A stretch of DNA of 64,000 nt from Pyropia yezoensis. Lineage: Eukaryota > Rhodophyta > Bangiophyceae > Bangiales > Bangiaceae. The stretch covers positions 30,220,063 to 30,284,062 of the forward strand of contig CM020619.1 in NCBI GenBank assembly GCA_009829735.1, in the 5' to 3' direction. Positions 1-12,700 of this stretch are shown piece by piece (the first letter of the stretch is position 1; each line of letters starts with the position of its first letter). The notes under the pieces are model-generated. The model saw nothing but the letters and a program-made list of their open reading frames with translations, was not told where the DNA came from and made no database searches. The translations under genes and the position numbers were made by a program.

Positions 1-175
1 CGGCCGACCGTGCCGCGTCGGGCCCTTCGCCGGCGGCGTCCACACGGAGGCGCCGGCCGCGGTACTGGGTGGCCTTGATCAGCAGGTACACCCGCACCGC
101 GCAGTAGTAGACGCGAAGCCGACGCACCAGGAGCTTGGCTTCCAGGCCCACCGCCTCAGATGACGTCCACGGCAT
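1..175 (-). CDS. Partial unidentified ORF at left window edge
   Basis: Reading leftwards from an ATG at 175-173, 58 codons stay open to the window edge. The ATG sits in a GCCGCCATG context. The peptide has a non-repetitive, amphipathic look (LVRRLRVYYCAVRVYLLIK, then ATQYRGRRLRV), unlike the proline and glycine runs of the surrounding ORFs. The frame also stays open upstream of the ATG past position 250, so this could be an internal exon. I do not recognise a family. Chance openness in GC-rich DNA is possible, so confidence is low. Confidence 0.3.
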   Translation of the reverse strand, partial: MPWTSSEAVGLEAKLLVRRLRVYYCAVRVYLLIKATQYRGRRLRVDAAGEGPDAARSA

Positions 176-1849
176 GGCGGCAGCGCAGATGCAGCTGGCG
201 GGGAGGAACCGGAAGGGGCTGCCTGAGGGGGACGGCGCCGGGACTCCCGAGGCGTCGGCCTTCACATGTGTTTTGGTCTTCCACCCACACAGACGTATGT
301 ACCTACACGTCCAAGATGGTGCTGTCCCCCAAACACGCTGCAAGACCGCAGCCGTGGCCACGTCTCGCGGTGGAGGCTGCGGCTGCTGTGCACGGTTCTT
401 GTAACATCGCTGGTTCTCGAGACAGCACATAGGCGTAGACATGGAAGGCGGGGGTGGTCCCAGGCAGCTAGCTCTCTGGTTGGTCGAGAGACAGTGGAAC
501 GACTTTCAATCTCAGTCGCAATGAAAGGATCGGGGGATCCGCCAAAGATATCCGGATAGCACCACATATCTATGATTAAATTTTACATGTATCGTCTGTG
601 TTTGACCTCTACATCACCGCTCAAGTGCTGGAACGCCCGCGGATGTGTGTTTCCAGCTCGTGTGTGCCCGTTCTAAGGCCGAGACGATCACCCACGACGA
701 CGTCGACCCACCCCCCGCGGCGCGGTGTGTCGGGTACTGGAGGCGGCCGAGGCGGCGGCTGTGACGGTGCGGCGGGGAGAGGGCAGGGCGGAGGGGGGAG
801 GGGGACGGGCGACGGCACCATCATCGTTGCTCGGTGGCGCCAAAGGTGCTCCCGTTGGGGGCGTCAGCGCCGGCGGGCGCCACTGTCGGCGCCACGTTGG
901 CGGCGGCCGGTGGTCGCGGCGACGGTCGTGGCGGCCGCCCTCCCGGTCGTCTGCTCGGCCGCGGCCGCGCGGGGCGGGTGGCAGGCGCCGGCGGGGGTGG
1001 CGCCCGCCGCCGCGGAGACCGACAAGGCCACTACCGACGCCACCGTCGTGGCGTCCCTCCCAGCCGCTGCCGCCGGGGACAGCAAAGGCAATGTCGACGA
1101 CGACGGGGTGCTGCGGCCGCCGTCTGCCGTGGCATCCTCCTAGGCTGTCGCCGCGCTGCGGGGTGACGGGGTGGCGCCTGTCCTCGCGCACTCTTTCACT
1201 CACCAACCCCCCCCCCCCCCCCCCCAACGACGACAATGTCCACCGGCGGGGCTGGGGCATGCACACAGCCGCGGCTGCCGCCGCGGCGGCGGCAAAGGGC
1301 GGGGGCGCCACCGCCGCAGGGGCGGTGTCTGCGTCGTCGCGGCCGCCGCCACCGCCGACCGCCGGGTGGTGGGACCCGTGGGCGGCGCCGCCACCGCTGC
1401 CGCGCAGGGCGCGACTGTTGCGGAGAGGGGGCACCGTCGGACAGCGTTTGCGACATGCCAGACCCCATTTACCGCAGCTACAAATCGTAGGCCAACAGCG
1501 TCGCGACGAGAGCGGGAGGACGCTGAAGGGAAAGGGGGGGGGGGGGGAGGGGGAACGCACGCGGTGGCGCCCCTGTTCCCCTCTTTCTTCACGTGTCTCG
1601 TCCGCGTGCTACTCTCCACTGCACTGTACTGTATGTACTGTACATACATCCAGTGCGCCCGGCGGGGGGCGGCGGTGGGCGGCAGCGCGACAAGGACAGG
1701 AGGGGGAAGAGCCGGCGTGCGAGAGAGGGCGATGGCGGCACGCATTGCCAACCGCTCCTCGGGATGCCACTGGCGGCGGGGTGGGGGTGGGAGCTGGTGC
1801 GGTGAGGCAGGGGGAGTGGGAGTTTGTATGCGTGGCGCGGCGGCTACGC

Positions 1850-1888
<39 letters not shown>

Positions 1889-1992
1889 CGCCGCCACCAG
1901 CCTCAGTCGCGCCCCGCGGGACGGGGCGACGCGACCGCGGCGGCCGGCGGTGGCGGCGGTGATGGTGGCGGTGGTGGCGGAGGCGGTGGCGG

Positions 1993-2023
<31 letters not shown>

Positions 2024-4412
2024 GGCGGGTGAGGCCGCGGTGGCGGCCGCGGCGGCGGCGGCCGCAGCGTCCCCACGCGCTGGCACGTGCGCGGGCGGCT
2101 GCCCGGGGCAGAGACTGCCCACTGGCGGAGCGACCCGCCGCGACGGGGCAGGCGGGCGGGCGGGCGGGCGGGCGGGCGGGCGGCAGCACGGACAGACTGC
2201 CCACCCCAGCCCCCCCTCCCCCCCTTCTCTCCCCCTCCCTCCCCGCCTTTCCCGCGGCGCCTGTCCCCAAGGGACCCGCCCTTGACGCGGCGCCTGCGCC
2301 CACCGGTGTGGCCCGCGGGTTGTCCCGCGGGGGAAGGGGAAGGGTGAAGCAGCCCCTCGGGGACGATGGCCATGGCAGCGCCGCGCCGCCCCCCCCCCCC
2401 CCGCCCGCGCCGCCCCGACCCCACCCCCGAGGATCATCAGTCCCACCCCTCCATCCGCAGGCACGCTTCCATGCCCCTGTCCTCCCATGCCCGCCCCCCC
2501 CCCCCCGCGCAGCCCGGTGGCACCCTCCCCGCCCGCCAGCGTGGCCGTCGGCAGACTCCCCCTCCCCTACCTACGGGCGCCGTGCCTCGGGCGGCGGCGG
2601 TGGCGGCGACAGCAGCAGCAGCCGCAACAGCGGGCGCGCCCCCCCGCTCCCATCGCCGGCCAGTCCCCTGGCCTACCCGCCCCCCCCCCCCCCCCCCTCC
2701 CGGCCTTCCCCGCTCTCTCCACCCCATGGACGGTGGCGTCCCCCCCCCACCCCCCCCCCCCCCGCCGCCGTCACCGCCGCCCGACGGCCGCGCTGTTGGC
2801 CCGCCGCGCCGTGCCGCGGCCACCGCCGGCCACGGCCACCGCCACAGGCGGGCGGGTAGGCCGACGTGGGCGTTGGGGTGGGCGGGGGGGGGGGGGTGGC
2901 GGCCGCAGCGCGCGTTTCCCCCAAGGGGAAGGGCGCCATCCCGCCCACCCCCCCCCCCCCCCCCCCCCCCTCCCTTCCATCCCGCCCCCCCACCGCACGT
3001 CCCGCGGCTGCCTGCCTGCCACCCCAGCGGCGGGGGGCCACCCAGCCCCCCGCCATCTATGTACCCCTCACCCACCCGCCCGCCGTCGTGTGAGTCGCCC
3101 GCCCGCCGTCCCGCCTGTCGTACGTAGCTACCTACCTACCGCCAGCCGGCGTGTCCTCGCCCCCCCCCCCCCACCTGCCCCCCCGCTTCCCGTCGGGCGC
3201 ACTGCAGTGGGCGCAGCAGCAGCAGAGCTGCGCGTGGCCGGCCCCGGAAAGGGGCAGCGCAGGTGGGTACTGTAGGCAGTCGCCAGCTGTCCAACCTCGC
3301 ACTGGCGCGCCCCCCTCCCTCCGCGCAAGGAGGGGGGCGCGCGGCCGGCCGGCCGGCCGGCGGTCGCTTACCGTGTGCATGGTAGGTAGGTATGTAGGTA
3401 CTGTACTGTACACGAGACGGCCACAGGCGCCCGCTGAGCCGCGGCGCCCCTTCCCCCCCCCGCCCAACAAAACCAACAGCCAACCAACCAAAGAAAAAAC
3501 GCCAGCACCCCGGGCCCCCCCCCACCCCCTTACCCCCCTCCCCCCATTCCCCCAACACCAACAGCACGTTGCCTGCTGCCATTGCCGACCGGCCGGCGGG
3601 GTGTGGTGGTGGCGGCGCGGGGGCGGCCACCGCCAATGCCGTGCGCCGTCCCCCCCCCCCCGTCCGTGGCGTGGCGGCGGCGGCGGCGGCAACGTCCCAA
3701 GGGCGACCCGCATCCGCCGCAGCGAGGCGCGCGGGGAGGGGGGGGGGATGCGTGCGGGTTCCGTGCCACCGCTGTCGGCGTTTTGTGGCGGCGGCGGGGC
3801 AGACGCCGGTCGCGCGGGGCAGAGGCAGCGTTGGCGGGTGGAGGGGAGAAGAGAGATCCGGCCTCCGCCGTCCCCGTCGCCGTCCCAGCCCCTACCTGGG
3901 TTTCCCGCCCCCCCCTCCTCCCCCACCACCACCACGACAACGCCGCGCACCCTTTCATCACTCCCGCAACACCCCCCCACCCCCACACGCTCAACCCCCC
4001 CCCCGGTTTCTCTCACACCCCCGTGTGCCGCATCGAGCTCCTTGTCGACACGGGTGGCCAAACGCCAGGCACCAGCGCCATCCCCCCCTCCCCCCCCCCC
4101 CCCCCGCTCACGTCAGCGCGCGCGTGCGGTGCACGCCGCGCTCGACATGTGCATACATACCCACACACACACGACCGCTCGCGTACTCGCCCGCCTTGCA
4201 CGCGGCGGCGGCGGCGGCGGAGGGCGGCCTCACCCCCTCGACGGGCGCCGCCCTGCGAGTCGATGCGCGCGCTCTTGCGCGCGCATTTTTTCCTTGTGGT
4301 TGCGCTTTTCCGGCGCCTGCCTACCGGAAACTTGCTCTGCTCCCTGAGCGTCGCCACCACCTACGCTGCCTGCTGGTACCGTGCGCGTTGGGGTGCGGGT
4401 GTGTCTACCACC
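176..4412. other. Low-complexity GC-rich intergenic DNA
   Basis: This stretch is dominated by poly-C/poly-G runs (for example 1,203-1,224, 1,851-1,885, 2,951-2,970), CCG/GGC triplets and a (GGGC)n run at about 2,150-2,180. All six frames are long and open because the DNA almost lacks A and T, so ORF length means little. The only less biased part is about 400-680. A plus-strand ORF at 598-1,143 ends in an Ala-rich hydrophobic segment followed by an acidic tail and might be real, but nothing supports it beyond appearance. No recognisable domain was seen. Confidence 0.5.
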
Positions 4413-4590
4413 ATCGTCAGTTCCCACTCAAAGCCCGTCGAGCCCGCGCTTTCGATGGCAACTCGACGGGACTCGGCGAGCCCCCAATGGCCCATCGAAG
4501 GCCCCTTTCGATGGGCCTTCGACGGAAACTCGACGGGGCCGTACTCGACGGGGCTCGATGGACTGTTCCATCGAGCATTTGGCCTTTACA
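4413..4590. repeat. Left TIR and subterminal repeat cluster
   Basis: The terminal 29 bp (4,413-4,441) pair with 15,130-15,158. They are followed by about nine partial copies of TCGATGGG/TCGACGGG in both orientations, including TTTCGATGGGCC and ACTCGACGGGGC. The matching cluster sits at the other end of the element. Confidence 0.6.
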
Positions 4591-5295
4591 GTCTCGCATG
4601 TCCGGTCGTGGTCTCACGATAGTTCCAGCGCACACGAGCTCTCAGTGTGAGGCACCATAGCATGTAACCCCGTTCCCAGTTCGGCGGCACCGTTTACGTC
4701 TCCCCCCGCTGCCCTGTTACTCCCGCCCACCGTGGCAGCTACTGCTACTGCCGGTGGGGCTCTGGTGACCCATGAACGAGAGTGGACACGCTGCTGACGC
4801 AGCGGCGCCGCCCGCACGGAACTGGCATGCCCCCAAGCTTCCCTGGGGACCATGTACGCGAGGCGCTGCATCTGACCCGAGGAGGTGCTATCGGTGTCCA
4901 GGCACAGTGTACTCGCCACCAAGCTCCTCGACTATCTACCACTACAAAAAGCACAAGCAAGCCACAGGCACCGGCCCCGACCCGCCCGTCTCCACGCCTC
5001 CCCGCCGTCCATCATCCTCTGGCACCCCCATACCTACCGTCCTGCCACATGACTGCAAGAGGGCTGGTCAACCTGACGAGCACCACCACCAGCCGGAAAC
5101 GTCGCGCCGCGCCCGCAGAGCCCCGCGCAGCAATGCCCTCTGGAAGAGAGAGCGGCGGTCCCAGCAGCAGTGCCGCGGGCCTGGCAACAGTACCGCCCTC
5201 GTCCGCGCCCCGCCGCATCGAAACCTCCATGTCAACCTCTCCCAGCATTCCTGCAGCTACGCCACGCCAGGTCCTCCCGTCACCATCATAGCCAG

Positions 5296-7866
5296 TCAAA
5301 GTGGTACCTCCTCCAGGTACTCGGCAAGCCCGCGTGGATACGCTGCGCTCTCAGGCAGCAGGCCAGGCGGAGCATCACCGAGCTCGCGGCCGTCAACGCT
5401 CCCGGCACCACCAACGCCCTCGGCAGCCCCAGCAAGCGCCGCAGCATCAACGCCAGCCTCAACTGTCGAGTCGACGTCCCCCACAGGTCCAAGGCCAGCT
5501 CCACCGCCACAGTCATCCGCAGCGTCAACGACCCCGGCACCATGACCACCATCCGCGGCAGCGCCACTCTCTCCCTCACCGTCCTCCCAGCCATCATAGC
5601 CCGCCTCACCAGCAAGACCCTCCTCACCATCAACACCCTCTTCGTCGTCAACACCGTCCCCACCTTCCGCACTACCATCACCAGAAACATAGCCAGGCAG
5701 CAGCTCCTCACTGTGGTCCCTCACGTGACTGGCAGAACCGTCCGTCTCGGCAGGGCCAGCCGACCCTGAGGGCAACTCATCACTCGACTCTTCAATGACG
5801 AAAGTACCGTCGTCAGCCATGTGCATGGCTCGACGTTCGTCACTTCCATCGCAGAGGCGCAATCCATCCTGGGCATCCTCGTGCTTGCGAAGGAACTTGC
5901 TCACGTGCCGCACTTCCTCGCGCCACCCGTCATAAGCACCGTCATCGTTTCCGCTGCGACGCGGCTTGCGGACCCCAGCCGCCTTCTCGAATACATTTCT
6001 CGCCCAGTGCGTGATCAGCCCAACGTGCCCCGTACTCGCGTCCACGTAGACAGCGTCCCCCACGTCCTTGGGAGTTACCACACGCGCCTTCTGGCCGTTG
6101 CGTTTGAACATCGCTGTCAGTGCGGCGTTGATGGCGGGGTCGGCCTTCGCGGAGTGCGCGTACTTGCCCTTTTCCAGCCACTTCGCCGCTTCTTCGGGCG
6201 TCATTGAGTCGGCGCTCACGCCTAAGCTCTTGAAGTACGCCAACATGGCGACCTTTTTCAGCGCCTCAGTCACGTGGCTGCTAATGCGGTTCAGCTTCTC
6301 GCTCACACGAGAACGCCTGTCGGCCGGCGTGCCGGCCGTCGTCAAGAAGACGCGGTGGCTGTTGCAGTAGGCCTCCGAGTCATGTCGGTTCCCGCCCCGG
6401 ACACTCTCGCAGGCGTCATACAGAATCTCGAGGGAGCGCACCCGGTTCGGCATCGCCTTGTAGCTTTCTGTAGACCCCAGCATCTCAGTGATCATGGCCT
6501 TCTTGGCAACGTCCCGCACATTGGCGAGCTCCATCTCATTGATGGTGGCGAGCTCCTGTTGAGCCTGACAGTCGTCAAGCATCGCAGTGCTACCGCGGAG
6601 GGCTGGCGCAGCGACAGATTCCTTCTTGACACGGCCGACCACACCATCGAAAACGCCCTTGACGGCGCCCTGCAACTGCACAACGGCTTGAGCTGTGCGC
6701 TCGTTCCCCACGCCTTGGGTATGCAGACTTGTTGACAGACGGTTGACGGAGGTGTGCACCTCCTCCAGCTTCTTTTTTAGCCCAACCAAGTGGGCACACA
6801 TCGGGCGTAGCCCCTCCGCAAACACCCTGGTCATTGCGTCCACCGTCACGGTCGCTGGAACACGCGGCTCACCGACTTGGTACACAGGAGGGGGAACAGC
6901 CAGCGGCGTCGCCCCGTTTTGAGACTCTGCCGTTGGAGGCCCATCAGGCGCCTGAACAGGAAGATCAGCAGGCCTTACAGCTGCCGCCTTCTTCAAGGCG
7001 CGCTTAGCGCGCGCCTTGCCTGCCTTTCGAATGGCCTTGACGGCCTTGGGCGGCGACGCGGCAGGCGTCAGCGTGACAGACCCGCTTCCAGGCTGACCGG
7101 CATCGCTTGCAGAACCCCCATGCGGAACCCGAAAGGAAAGGCCCCTCGGAGGCCCGACCACTGGAGCCAGGTGCGTCTGCACGGGTGTATTGAATAACGA
7201 CGGCCTGCGCACGCCCGTCGATGACATTGAGGCCTCCGGCCGAGATCCAGGTGACGGCGTCACAGCTGGTTGGCGAGGCGCTGTCGCCGCAGCCGCACCC
7301 CCAGGAGGCGTCACTGGCGATGCCGCTCCACGTAGACCGCGACGCGCGGCGTCTGCGACAGACGTTGGAGAAACGTGATCACGTTCGTAGGTTGGTTTAG
7401 CTGCACCAGGGTGTCGAGGCGGAGACGAGGCAGCACCCGCCGCCGTCGCAGTCATCGTCACCGTTGAAGGCCCACCTACACCCTTTGCAGCCCCTCCACT
7501 ATTCAGCACTGTCGACGCCCCCAGTGCACGCTTCCCGGCCACCAGGGTGCGACGCTTGGGCGTCACCATAGCAGCAGCGGGCGGACCAGGTCGGCGCGGG
7601 GGCAGTACCAGCCCGCGCGCGCCTACCGCCGTGAGACCACGAGTGCTGAGGGGCGGCATGGCCGCCATGGAAGTCGGTGACAGCGGCGGGGGCTCAAGGT
7701 CGGTGGACTTCTCGGTCGGGCATACCGGTGAGATCCAGTGCAGCTGCGCTTGGCTGCTTGAAACAGCCGCCAGCGCTGCGGCGGCTGCGGCTTCACCGCC
7801 ATTTTCTTCAGCTTGCTCGAACGAGGGAAGGCTGTTGACGGGCTGAGGAGGGCGTCGCGGGGGCAT
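5296..7866 (-). CDS. Transposon accessory protein, 856 aa, unknown fold
   Basis: A single uninterrupted ORF of 856 codons starts at ATG 7,866-7,864, preceded by CTCTCACA; an earlier in-frame ATG at 7,911 is possible. The first 280 residues are Pro/Ala/Gly-rich. About residues 270-300 are basic (repeated Lys/Arg-Ala). The centre (about 340-680) is predicted helical and non-repetitive, with words such as LKKKLEEVHTSVNRLSTSL and HWARNVFEKAAG. The C-terminal 200 residues are strongly acidic and Gly-rich. No known domain is recognised. By position, opposite to the transposase inside the same TIR pair, it is the counterpart of the second protein of CACTA elements, which binds subterminal repeats; that role is inferred. 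The start and first codons are repeated at 16,096-16,686. Confidence 0.7.
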   Translation of the reverse strand: MPPRRPPQPVNSLPSFEQAEENGGEAAAAAALAAVSSSQAQLHWISPVCPTEKSTDLEPPPLSPTSMAAMPPLSTRGLTAVGARGLVLPPRRPGPPAAAMVTPKRRTLVAGKRALGASTVLNSGGAAKGVGGPSTVTMTATAAGAASSPPRHPGAAKPTYERDHVSPTSVADAARRGLRGAASPVTPPGGAAAATAPRQPAVTPSPGSRPEASMSSTGVRRPSLFNTPVQTHLAPVVGPPRGLSFRVPHGGSASDAGQPGSGSVTLTPAASPPKAVKAIRKAGKARAKRALKKAAAVRPADLPVQAPDGPPTAESQNGATPLAVPPPVYQVGEPRVPATVTVDAMTRVFAEGLRPMCAHLVGLKKKLEEVHTSVNRLSTSLHTQGVGNERTAQAVVQLQGAVKGVFDGVVGRVKKESVAAPALRGSTAMLDDCQAQQELATINEMELANVRDVAKKAMITEMLGSTESYKAMPNRVRSLEILYDACESVRGGNRHDSEAYCNSHRVFLTTAGTPADRRSRVSEKLNRISSHVTEALKKVAMLAYFKSLGVSADSMTPEEAAKWLEKGKYAHSAKADPAINAALTAMFKRNGQKARVVTPKDVGDAVYVDASTGHVGLITHWARNVFEKAAGVRKPRRSGNDDGAYDGWREEVRHVSKFLRKHEDAQDGLRLCDGSDERRAMHMADDGTFVIEESSDELPSGSAGPAETDGSASHVRDHSEELLPGYVSGDGSAEGGDGVDDEEGVDGEEGLAGEAGYDGWEDGEGESGAAADGGHGAGVVDAADDCGGGAGLGPVGDVDSTVEAGVDAAALAGAAEGVGGAGSVDGRELGDAPPGLLPESAAYPRGLAEYLEEVPL

Positions 7867-8900
7867 TGTGAGAGTGGGTTGGGGCAGATACGCAAAGGTA
7901 AGCAGAGTCAAAGGAGGGAGGGGCTCAGGGCAGTACGAGGCGCCCCAAAAATGCAGTCAGTAGCGCATCGTCGCAGCGACTCTCAACCCACCCTGGCAAC
8001 ACATCCGCCCTCCCCGCCTCCCTCTTGTAGGATAGAGCACACTCAGAAACTCACATGCCAAAGTCCACAATCGAACGCGTGGCTGCGGGGGTGTGGTCAG
8101 GTCCGCAAACACGTGGTTGTCAACCAGGGCATGGTGCTTTCCGGACCGCACAGAATAATGTCTGGGCACACGGCGTCAGTACAGGGCGTCGCCGAGCAAC
8201 CGTGACCGTGGAACAGCACACCTCAGCCCTCCCTGGCTGCATCACATACATATTGACAAAGACAGCTGTGGCTCCTGTGCCGCTCGCGGCACGGGCTGCG
8301 GGCACCCGCAGCCCCTCTTGTATAGGTCTTCCGGCCAACATACCGCCGTCGGTGTTGATCTGTGCCACCCGGGCCACACGGTACGTGTGGCGCTGCACAG
8401 TCCGACATTGGGAGGTCGGGCGGAGCCGGCCACGGATGAACCTACCTCGTGCGGCAGAGGTGCACGACAGCCTGCACGCGGAGCGCCGCAGGCCCCGCAG
8501 CAACGACAGCTCGCTTGCGTTCACAGCCGTCCCGCGCCGAAGTCCCAGTGGGGCAGATCGTTGAGTGGTAGCGGAAACTGTTTGCTTCGAGTCCCAAGAA
8601 GTACGGTTCGGACCATTCCAACTGAGTCAATGCCGAGCTTCTATTGGTCAAGGCATTGAGTAATTCTTCATAGCAGACACTAGCTCTCCCAGCCAGGGCG
8701 ACTTACGCAGGAAGCGTTAGACACTTCTCGACGACTGTGGCCTCATCGAGCCTCGATGGGCTTCGATGAGACCTGTCGACGTCGACACCGGACTAGTCAC
8801 GGGGGGGCTCACAGCGTTCGCCATGAGCGCAGCAGACAGGACCCCACCAGTTTGTGCGTGGCTCTACTTCCCAGACGTGCTGGCCGTGGTCCGTTGCGCG

Positions 8901-8931
<31 letters not shown>

Positions 8932-9721
8932 AAGTGCGGGACGTGGACGGCCGAGAGCGGGGATGGGCGGGAGGGGGGGCGGAGTGAGTGGGGGCGGAGG
9001 GAGTGGGGCGTAGACGGGGGAGGGGGAGGGGGGCCGGAGATTGCGGCCGCTGTCCACCCCACACTACCCGGTCCCCCCCTGCCGCCCATTTTCGGAGGAG
9101 CTCTGCCGCCACACACGGCTGCGGTGAGATGGTGACAGAGCTTTGGGCGCTGCGGATGGGCACCTGAAGCGTGAGGATTGCTGGAGGGGAGCGCGTGGTC
9201 CACATGCCGTGCGCCGTATGCTTGATCGCATTTTCATTCTTGACTGGGACTGACGACGCTTGCGCATGGCAGATCGCACGGCTGCGCAGTTTGGACGAGC
9301 CGACTTCAACCTCACATTCTACATGCTTCCATCAGCGGCCGAAGCACCGCCTCCCCCCCGCCCTCCCGCCGTATGCCGCACTCGCTCCTCCACCCCCCGG
9401 CCCCCCGCCTTCGAGACGTCTTCTTCGTGCAAGCAAGCTGCCCAAGCTGCCCATCAACGCAGACTGGCCACCTTCTACCTGTCCGCGACGACCTACCTCC
9501 CTCCTACCTCTCGACAACCCGCCTCCCTCTTATCTCTCTGCCACAACTTGCTACCTTTGACGCTCACGCATGTGGCGGCCCCCTGCTCCGTACATGGTAT
9601 GTGTAGCCTTGATTGTTTCTCTTGTATCCGTGTGTACATGTGGGTGTGAGTGGGTGTCGTCGTCGTGCTCTATCTTTACGAGGCGGGGCCCGTCGCAGCC
9701 AACAGGCTAGTGACTGAAATA
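7867..9721. promoter_or_regulatory. Divergent intergenic region between the two transposon genes
   Basis: This 1.85-kb stretch separates two divergently transcribed genes and must hold both promoters. At about 8,740-8,780 it carries TCGATGGGCTTCGATG, the same motif as in the terminal clusters, so an internal binding site for an element protein is plausible. A G run of roughly 30 bases lies at about 8,905-8,931. A C/T-rich stretch at 9,340-9,560 precedes the transposase. No clear TATA box was identified. Confidence 0.45.
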
Positions 9722-12700
9722 ATGCCGCGTCTCTCCATGCTTCTTCCTCGTCGATACCTTTGCTTTGTGATTGTGGATGACAGAATGATGTCTGGTGGGA
9801 AACGGCCGGCCAGGCTGCTCACCTGCGCAGTGTGCGACTTCAAAACCTACAGCAAGGGTGGATTTGTCTGGCACCAAAGGTCGGCGCACGGGCGAGAAGA
9901 CGGAAACGGCATACCCGGCAGCAAGAGAAGACCGCCGGCCGACGACGGCACGGCCGCTGAGCTGGACGGCATTCCCACGCCTCCCAGGGCCCGCCGACGC
10001 GTAGACCACTTGGTAGCTGCTCGGGGTCGCGGCAATATGCCTGGCGTTGCCGTAGAGAAGGAAGCGGACGGCACTCTTGCCGCTGACGAGGTGCCAGTCG
10101 GCATTGGAGCGCTGGTGGCTGACGACTCTGGCTCCTACGACGCCGCAATCCGCGCCCAACTGTATCCTTTGTTGGAACTGACAGGGGTGTTGCGGGACAA
10201 CGTCGGTGACGGGGGAATGCATGCTGAGTACCAATACCAGTCTCTAGCGACGCGTATCTTCAGTCTGTATGAGGTTCTAGACGATGCCGCACGGTCGGTC
10301 CCCATTTTGGAGAGACGCAAGAACAGTCGGACTGGAAGGTTCAACTCTACGCGCCTCGGTGCCCTTCAGCAATTCGTTCTCGGAGTGGGTGGGGCGGGCC
10401 TGTCAGTGCGAGAGCAGAAGCAGCTCTACGACTTTTTGGAGATCTGGGACCGACGCGACGCTGTGGACCCGATGGAGACGCGCGACGACCTCTCGCTAAG
10501 TGCAGTATTTCCCACCGTCTCTTCCTTCACCAAGGCCTTGCGCGACGACCTCGACGACGCTGTGCTGAGCGCCGGATGGAAGAAGCTGAAGATCCGGGAG
10601 GGCGGTACTGTGTATGAGGTCTACTACCGATCAGTCTTGGAGGTGGTCATGGCTCGGCTTCAAAAAGGTGATGGTGGTGTACGGTTATGGAGCGGGGAGG
10701 ATGGTCCTGCACCTCCAACTAACATGCGGCAGACGCCCATGGACGGTGATGCGTTCCGTCTTTGCGAGAAGGAGGTCGTCGCCACTCACGGTGGCACCAG
10801 CTTTGTTCTCGGTCTTCATCTCTACAGTGACAGCAGCCAGCTGTCGTGGTCCGGTGGTGCGTTCATGAATCCGCTTCGGGGCGAGAGACCATCTCTTCTT
10901 CACAGCTTTAGCGTGGTGCGAGTGTGTCCTCAACTTTTGCTGCATAAGCGACTTCTGACGGTTCCCTTTTCCTCTTGCAATGCGCCGTGGGTTGCGTTGC
11001 TTCTGTTCATCCCTTGCTCTTATCTCCAGCCCACAAACTGTACCCAGTGCGGGTTCGCTTAGTCAACGACGACACGGGCGACATTCATTGGATGACCGTT
11101 GCCTACATTCCTCTTGTGCGCATCCAGGTCGAGAAGGCAGCGAAGGAGCGCTCCCGGCTGCGCCGCTGCGGAATCCTACAACGGGTGCTGTATGTCTGCA
11201 TGCGAACGGCTATGGCGGCTAGCCGCTTTGGTGTTGAGGTGCGCATGGGAGGCCAGCAGCTGATGGCTTTTACTCGTGTCTTGCTGTATGTTTGCGACCA
11301 ACCGGAAGAACGTGCCGTCTTATGCCTCAAAGCTGGGCAGTGCCAGCGCCCATGCTCCCAATGCGACGTTATGGTTGACGTTGCAGGCTCATCAGAGGCG
11401 CTGGATGCGGCAGGAAGGGACGTGGTGGAGACGCTGGAGCGCCAGCTAGAGGCGTCTGGACACAGGCAGCACGGCCGGTCGCGTGCTCGGCGCGAAGACC
11501 TTGAGGCCGTAGACAGCTTAACAGGCTTCGTTCCGGCGCTTGCTGCAATGGAGGGTCTTTCTACTTCTCCATACTTGCTGTACAAGATGATCGGATTTGA
11601 TGCTTTGCACGTACGTTGGTCCCCTTTTGAGTGTGTCTGTGCAACTGTGTGGGATGTACATGTTCCTATCGACCCTCTTTGGTGGAGTATCTTGTCTGAC
11701 AGATGCTCATGTCGCGTGCAGCTCGCGGCCTTATTGGCTTGGTTTTTGATACAGGTGCTTGACCTGGGTGTGACCAGGATGCTTGTGCAGTGGCTGGTCG
11801 AGGTCTTCCCTAAGATTTGCAAGGGTCACATGCCGCTAGCGGGGACGGACGCCGCGACGCGTCGCGTTTGCAACAAGCGCATTGATCACCTTGGACGCCG
11901 CAGTAAGGCTTGCAAGACGCCACCAGGGTACGTTACTGTGAGCGACTGGAAAGAGCTGATCCGTATCCCTCGTTCCGCGACAAAGACCATGTCAACCAGT
12001 GCTGGTCCTGTGGTTCTCCGTTAAGCCGTCGCAGTGGTCAGTAGCCAGTTACTCAAAGGTCACTCCATGTGTTCTAACTTGCGCTCTGTTCCCTGCCATC
12101 GGCTCTTAGCACTGCATAATCTTTCTTCTCCTTTGTACCTTTGTGACGAACTGTTTTTCTTTCATTAGATACTTGGTCAAACACGACGAGCCTCAGTCTG
12201 TGTACACGGGCAAGCAACAGAGAGAGGGCGTGTCAACAATGGCGTTTTTGGTGGCCGGTGCCTGGCGCACTCGGGGGGCTCTGCCCGTCCCAGCTCTGCC
12301 CGTCCGTGGAGGCGTGGCAGAAATCGGCGAAGCAGCGCTCCCTGTCGGTGATGGGCTGCAAGATGCTGTCCCGGACTTAGCGGCCCGTGTTGCGGCCCTG
12401 CGGCTTGATGAAGCACCCGAGGAAGGAGCGGCCAGCGACGATCCGCGAGCGTCGCAGGTGGTCCGGAGTATGACTGGTCTGCCTACCATGCTGTTTGGGG
12501 CGAGACGCCGATTGACGAGGCTATTACCGCAATGTTTGCGGAGTTTGCCGTGCTGCACGCAGAGATGTACGGGTACACGTGCTCGACGGCCCCCATGCCC
12601 CTCACGCTTAACGCGGGAAAGTGCATAGCTGATCGAGCACAATGCTTTGTGACGCAGTACCTGACGCCCATCCTCGGCCCTCAACACTCTTCCAAAGTGC

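Noticed and set aside
1200-2303. Very long open frames on both strands in the first 4 kb
   Set aside because: The DNA almost lacks A/T, so stops are rare in all frames. The peptides are Pro, Gly, Arg or Ala runs without any domain.
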